Shown here piece by piece: positions 32,497 through 36,086 of a stretch of DNA of 36,086 nt. The DNA comes from an uncultured Bacteroidales bacterium (GTDB lineage: Bacteria > Bacteroidota > Bacteroidia > Bacteroidales > Paludibacteraceae), in the NCBI GenBank assembly GCA_937891905.1, contig CALATT010000128.1, positions 1 through 36,086 on the forward strand, in the 5' to 3' direction. Position 1 is the first letter of the stretch. Every line of letters starts with the position of its first letter. The translations under genes and the position numbers were made by a program. Under the pieces are notes generated by a model. The model was not told the DNA's origin, did no database searches, and saw nothing but the letters and a program-made list of their open reading frames with translations.

Positions 32497-35109
32497 ATGG
32501 CTAAGAACAACGAAGTGACACCCATGATGAAGCAATTCCGTGACATCAAAGCACAGTACCCCGATGCTATGCTGCTCTTTCGATGCGGAGACTTCTACGA
32601 AACATACTGCGAAGATGCCATCAAAGCGAGCAAGATACTCGCCATCACACTCACACCCCGATCAAGCGCGGGATCAGGACAAGCCACAGAAATGGCGGGA
32701 TTCCCATTCCATGCACTCGATACATACCTGCCCAAACTCGTTAGAGCTGGACTCAGAGTAGCCATCTGTGACCAACTCGAAGACCCTAAAATGACCAAGA
32801 AACTCGTCAAAAGAGGCGTCACCGAACTCGTCACTCCGGGCGTTAGTTACTCCGATACTACACTCACACAAAAGGAAAACAACTGGGTAGCATGCCTACA
32901 CTTTGATAAACACACCATCGGACTCGCATTACTCGATATATCCACAGGAGAATTCCTCGCAGCACAAGGAGAATCTGCATACATCGATAAACTACTCACC
33001 AATTTCGCACCCAAAGAAGTACTCTTCGTTAGAGGCAAGAAAAACGAAATGGAACAACTATTTGGAAACCATTTCTTCACCTTCGAACTTGAAGACTGGA
33101 TGCTCGTCGAATCTACAGCCAAAGAAAGACTACAAAAACTATGGGGCGTCAGTTCACTCAAAGGATTCGGACTCGATAATATGCCCGCAGCCATCACAGC
33201 CGCAGGAGGTATTCTCATGTATCTCGATATGACACAACACCTCCAAACAGGACATATCCAGCACCTCAGTCGCATCGAAGAAGAACGATATGTATGGCTC
33301 GACCGATTCACCATCCGAAATCTGGAACTCATCAACGGACAAACACACGAAAGCAAAACACTATACGACATCATCGACCGCACCATCACACCAATGGGAG
33401 GACGATTACTACACCGATGGATCGCATTCCCACTCAAGGAAGTAAGAGCCATACGAAATAGACAAACAGTAGTAGAATACCTATACCGTAACCCTGAACA
33501 TAGAGAAATAATACGAGATGCGCTCACACAAATGGGAGACCTCGAGCGAATCGTTAGCAAGATTTCTACAGGCAGAATAGGACCACGCGAAATGGTGCAA
33601 CTCGGACGAGCACTCAACGCCATACACCCTATCAAACAAATATGCCAGCAAGCAAAAGACAACTCCTTCCTCACTGTCATCGGAGAACAACTCGACCCGT
33701 GCCACGAAATGAGAGCACGAATAGAAAAACTCATCACCAATGACCCACCGGCTGTACAAGGCAGACCCAATATCATCGCCTCAGGAGTTGACCCCGAACT
33801 GGACGAACTAAGAGCTATACAAAGCGATGGAAAGAAATACCTGCTCCAAATACAACAACGAGAAGCAGAACAAACAGGCATACAAAGCCTCAAAATAGGA
33901 TATAATAATGTCTTTGGATACTACCTTGAAGTAAGAAACACATACAAAGACCAAGTACCTGCCGAGTGGATCAGAAAACAAACACTCGTCAGCGCAGAAC
34001 GATATATCACCGAGGAACTCAAAACATACGAGGAGAAAATAACAACAGCCGAGGAGAAAATACAAATCATCGAAAATCGTATCTATCTCGACCTCATACT
34101 CGCACTCACCGAATGGGTACCACAAATGCAACTCAACGCACAGGTAATCGCACAAATAGACTGCCTACTCGGATTTGCCGACATCGCCACAGAGTATAAA
34201 TATGTATGCCCTGATATAAACGATAGCCTCATCATCGATATCAAACAAGGCCGACACCCTGTTATCGAACGACAACTACCCATCGGAGAACAATACATCG
34301 CCAATGATATCCTGCTCGATAATAACGGACAGCAAATCATCATCATCACAGGACCTAACATGGCGGGTAAATCAGCCCTGCTCCGACAAACAGCCCTCAT
34401 CGTTCTGCTCGCACAAATAGGTTCGTTCGTACCCGCAGAAAGCGCACAGATAGGCGTCGTGGACAAGATCTTCACACGCGTAGGCGCATCCGATAATATA
34501 TCGCTCGGCGAATCAACCTTCATGGTGGAGATGAACGAAGCTGCTGCCATTCTCAATAACCTCAGCGAACGAAGCCTTGTGCTCTTTGACGAATTAGGAC
34601 GAGGTACCAGCACATACGACGGCATCTCCATCGCATGGGCTATCGTGGAATATATACACGAAAATAAAGGGCACGCCAAGACACTCTTTGCCACACACTA
34701 CCACGAACTCAACGAGATGGAATCTACCTTCCAACGCATACGCAATTATAATGTATCCGTCAAAGAGGTGAATAATAAAATCATCTTCCTGCGCAAACTC
34801 GTACGAGGAGGTAGCGAACATAGCTTCGGTATTCATGTGGCCAAACTGGCTGGAATGCCCACATCCATCGTCGAAAGAGCTAATAAGATACTCGCCAACC
34901 TTGAAAGCGAATCCAAGAACGGACAGGTACATAAACCTACACAAACCATCGGTAGCACACGAGAAGGAATGCAATTATCCTTCTTCCAACTCGATGACCC
35001 TATCCTTGAGCAGATACGAGACGAAGTGAAATCATTAGATATCAATAATCTCACTCCCCTCGACGCGCTTAATAAACTATCCGAAATAAAACGCCTTGTG
35101 AAACATTAA
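32497..35109 (+). CDS. mutS: DNA mismatch repair protein MutS
   Basis: MutS recognises mismatches and small loops and recruits MutL. The 870 residues are near the normal 850-870. The mismatch-reading Phe-x-Glu is F33-Y34-E35 in RCGDFYETYCED. The Walker A motif is GPNMAGKSA at about 619-627. The Walker B stretch VLFDELGRGTSTYDGISIAW and the ATHYHELNEM segment follow, and the connector and lever domains lie between. The family is the mismatch repair MutS1 type rather than MutS2, since no Smr domain is present. Its codon choice is strongly biased to CGA/AGA for Arg and C- or A-ending codons. Its stop abuts the mltG start codon. Confidence 0.99.
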   Translation: MAKNNEVTPMMKQFRDIKAQYPDAMLLFRCGDFYETYCEDAIKASKILAITLTPRSSAGSGQATEMAGFPFHALDTYLPKLVRAGLRVAICDQLEDPKMTKKLVKRGVTELVTPGVSYSDTTLTQKENNWVACLHFDKHTIGLALLDISTGEFLAAQGESAYIDKLLTNFAPKEVLFVRGKKNEMEQLFGNHFFTFELEDWMLVESTAKERLQKLWGVSSLKGFGLDNMPAAITAAGGILMYLDMTQHLQTGHIQHLSRIEEERYVWLDRFTIRNLELINGQTHESKTLYDIIDRTITPMGGRLLHRWIAFPLKEVRAIRNRQTVVEYLYRNPEHREIIRDALTQMGDLERIVSKISTGRIGPREMVQLGRALNAIHPIKQICQQAKDNSFLTVIGEQLDPCHEMRARIEKLITNDPPAVQGRPNIIASGVDPELDELRAIQSDGKKYLLQIQQREAEQTGIQSLKIGYNNVFGYYLEVRNTYKDQVPAEWIRKQTLVSAERYITEELKTYEEKITTAEEKIQIIENRIYLDLILALTEWVPQMQLNAQVIAQIDCLLGFADIATEYKYVCPDINDSLIIDIKQGRHPVIERQLPIGEQYIANDILLDNNGQQIIIITGPNMAGKSALLRQTALIVLLAQIGSFVPAESAQIGVVDKIFTRVGASDNISLGESTFMVEMNEAAAILNNLSERSLVLFDELGRGTSTYDGISIAWAIVEYIHENKGHAKTLFATHYHELNEMESTFQRIRNYNVSVKEVNNKIIFLRKLVRGGSEHSFGIHVAKLAGMPTSIVERANKILANLESESKNGQVHKPTQTIGSTREGMQLSFFQLDDPILEQIRDEVKSLDINNLTPLDALNKLSEIKRLVKH

Positions 35110-36086
35110 ATGAAAAAGAAACTCATCATCATCTCATCCATCCTCGGCACGCTACTACTCATCGTGGGCATCTTTGCCTTCGAGCAATACTACCGATTGG
35201 AAATAAGTAACTTCGAGTCCAAAGACGGACAAGAACATAGTTATCATATCTACCCTGGAGCCACCATCGACTCCGTCGTCGCACTACTCGATAACGACTA
35301 CGAGATCGGAGGCAAAACAGACTTCTATCTGCATGCCAAACTGCTCACTTTTAATCATCCTGAACCAGGATACTATACCTTCCCTGCGCAAATAGCCAAT
35401 CAGGAAATCATCGACCGACTCAAGTTCGGAAAACAAACAGCTATTAATGTAACATGGAATAATTTCGTGCGAACCAATGCTGATTTGGCAGGAAAAGTAA
35501 CACGCCACTTGCTTATCGATAGCACGCAACTCAAGCAACTACTCGATAGCAATGAGTATCTTGCGCAATACGGGTTCAACCGCGAAACCAGCAAATGCCT
35601 CTTCATTCCTAATACCTATCAGATGTATTGGAATACCACGCCTGACCAACTTTTCCAGCGCATGCTGCGCGAGTATAACACCTTCTGGAATGATACGCGC
35701 AGACACAAAGCGGACTCACTCGGACTCACGCCCATAGAAGTGGCTATCATCGCCTCTATCGTAGAAGGAGAAACGCATAACAAAGCCGAGATGCCACTCA
35801 TCGCCAGTCTTTACCTTAATCGAGTACACAAAGGTATGCTCCTACAAGCATGCCCCACCGTCAAGTACGCCGTAGGCAATTTCAAACTCAAGCGCATTCT
35901 CAATCGACACCTCGCTATCGATTCACCGTATAATACATATAAATACCCAGGACTGCCACCAGGACCTATCCGATGCCCTGCGCCTACTACTATCGATTTC
36001 GTGCTTAATGCACCTCCCACCAATTACCTCTTCATGTGCGCCAATCCCGAACTTAACGGTACACATATCTTCTCATCATCCTTCAG
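35110..36086 (+). CDS. mltG: endolytic transglycosylase MltG (YceG), 3' end cut by window
   Basis: MltG cuts nascent peptidoglycan glycan strands at the inner membrane and sets their length. The frame starts at the ATG right after mutS (MKKKLIIISSILGTLLLIVG, an N-terminal membrane anchor) and is open for 325 codons to the edge; the family has about 340-350 residues, so only a few are missing. The LysM-like region precedes the catalytic part EVAIIASIVEGETHNKAEMP, where E219 is the likely catalytic glutamate. YPGLPPGPIRCPAPTTIDF and NGTHIFSSSF are typical C-terminal text. The usual LQxDPTV motif reads LQACPTVKYA, with Cys in place of Asp. Confidence 0.95.
   Translation, partial: MKKKLIIISSILGTLLLIVGIFAFEQYYRLEISNFESKDGQEHSYHIYPGATIDSVVALLDNDYEIGGKTDFYLHAKLLTFNHPEPGYYTFPAQIANQEIIDRLKFGKQTAINVTWNNFVRTNADLAGKVTRHLLIDSTQLKQLLDSNEYLAQYGFNRETSKCLFIPNTYQMYWNTTPDQLFQRMLREYNTFWNDTRRHKADSLGLTPIEVAIIASIVEGETHNKAEMPLIASLYLNRVHKGMLLQACPTVKYAVGNFKLKRILNRHLAIDSPYNTYKYPGLPPGPIRCPAPTTIDFVLNAPPTNYLFMCANPELNGTHIFSSSF

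Noticed and set aside
32847..33893. 348-codon open frame antisense to mutS
   Set aside because: It is Ser/Cys/Ile-rich without family motifs, lies wholly inside the certain mutS gene, and arises from the biased codon use of that region.

Overview
This window is chromosomal DNA from a member of the Bacteroidota, most likely an anaerobic Bacteroidales bacterium. The evidence is the phylum-specific promoter form (TTTG-N20-TAnnTTTG) in front of most transcription units, pyruvate:ferredoxin oxidoreductase with a 2[4Fe-4S] ferredoxin, secreted proteins with C-terminal domains resembling type IX secretion (T9SS) sorting signals, a TonB-dependent receptor with a carboxypeptidase-like N-terminal domain, and Bacteroidetes-type IgGFc-binding/PKD proteins. 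I see no insertion sequence, prophage, CRISPR array or integrase. The gene order reads as core genome with a variable surface-protein section.

Layout. 1-5.5 kb (minus strand): the first 865 codons of nifJ, an AAA ATPase, a small ferredoxin, and an ftsB/divIC - small membrane protein - ruvC operon. 5.5-10.7 kb (plus): a secreted EEP-family nuclease/phosphatase, ligA, a DUF6913-like gene and dapA, closed by a perfect 28-bp palindromic terminator shared with the convergent infC-rpmI-rplT operon (10.7-12.0 kb, minus). infC appears to start at AUA behind a strong Shine-Dalgarno. 12.1-19.1 kb (plus): a two-domain lipoprotein, a PpiD-like periplasmic chaperone, an AmpG-like transporter, pssA and a secreted endonuclease I. 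19.2-27.6 kb (plus): two large IgGFc-binding/PKD proteins flanking an OmpA-family protein with a Lys/Ala-rich helical segment, then a PAP2 phosphatase, spaced like one operon. 27.6-36.1 kb (plus): tRNA-Val(UAC), cstA, a heptamer repeat, engB, a TonB-dependent receptor, mutS and the start of mltG.

How the genes work together. The minus-strand metabolic pair (ferredoxin and PFOR) handles anaerobic pyruvate oxidation. Genome maintenance is represented by ruvC, ligA and mutS. Envelope functions are ftsB/divIC, PpiD, AmpG, PssA, PAP2 and MltG. The exported proteins (two nucleases, an OB-fold-like lipoprotein, two giant surface proteins and an OmpA anchor) suggest interaction with extracellular DNA and surfaces.

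The best candidates for something not yet described are (a) the IgGFc-OmpA-IgGFc-PAP2 cluster as a surface-assembly unit, (b) an extended promoter with a fixed A8 tract in the spacer, seen five times, (c) the AUA start of infC, and (d) an ATPase with Gln at the Walker B glutamate position, encoded between ferredoxin and PFOR. All functions are inferred from reading the sequence; no database search was run.
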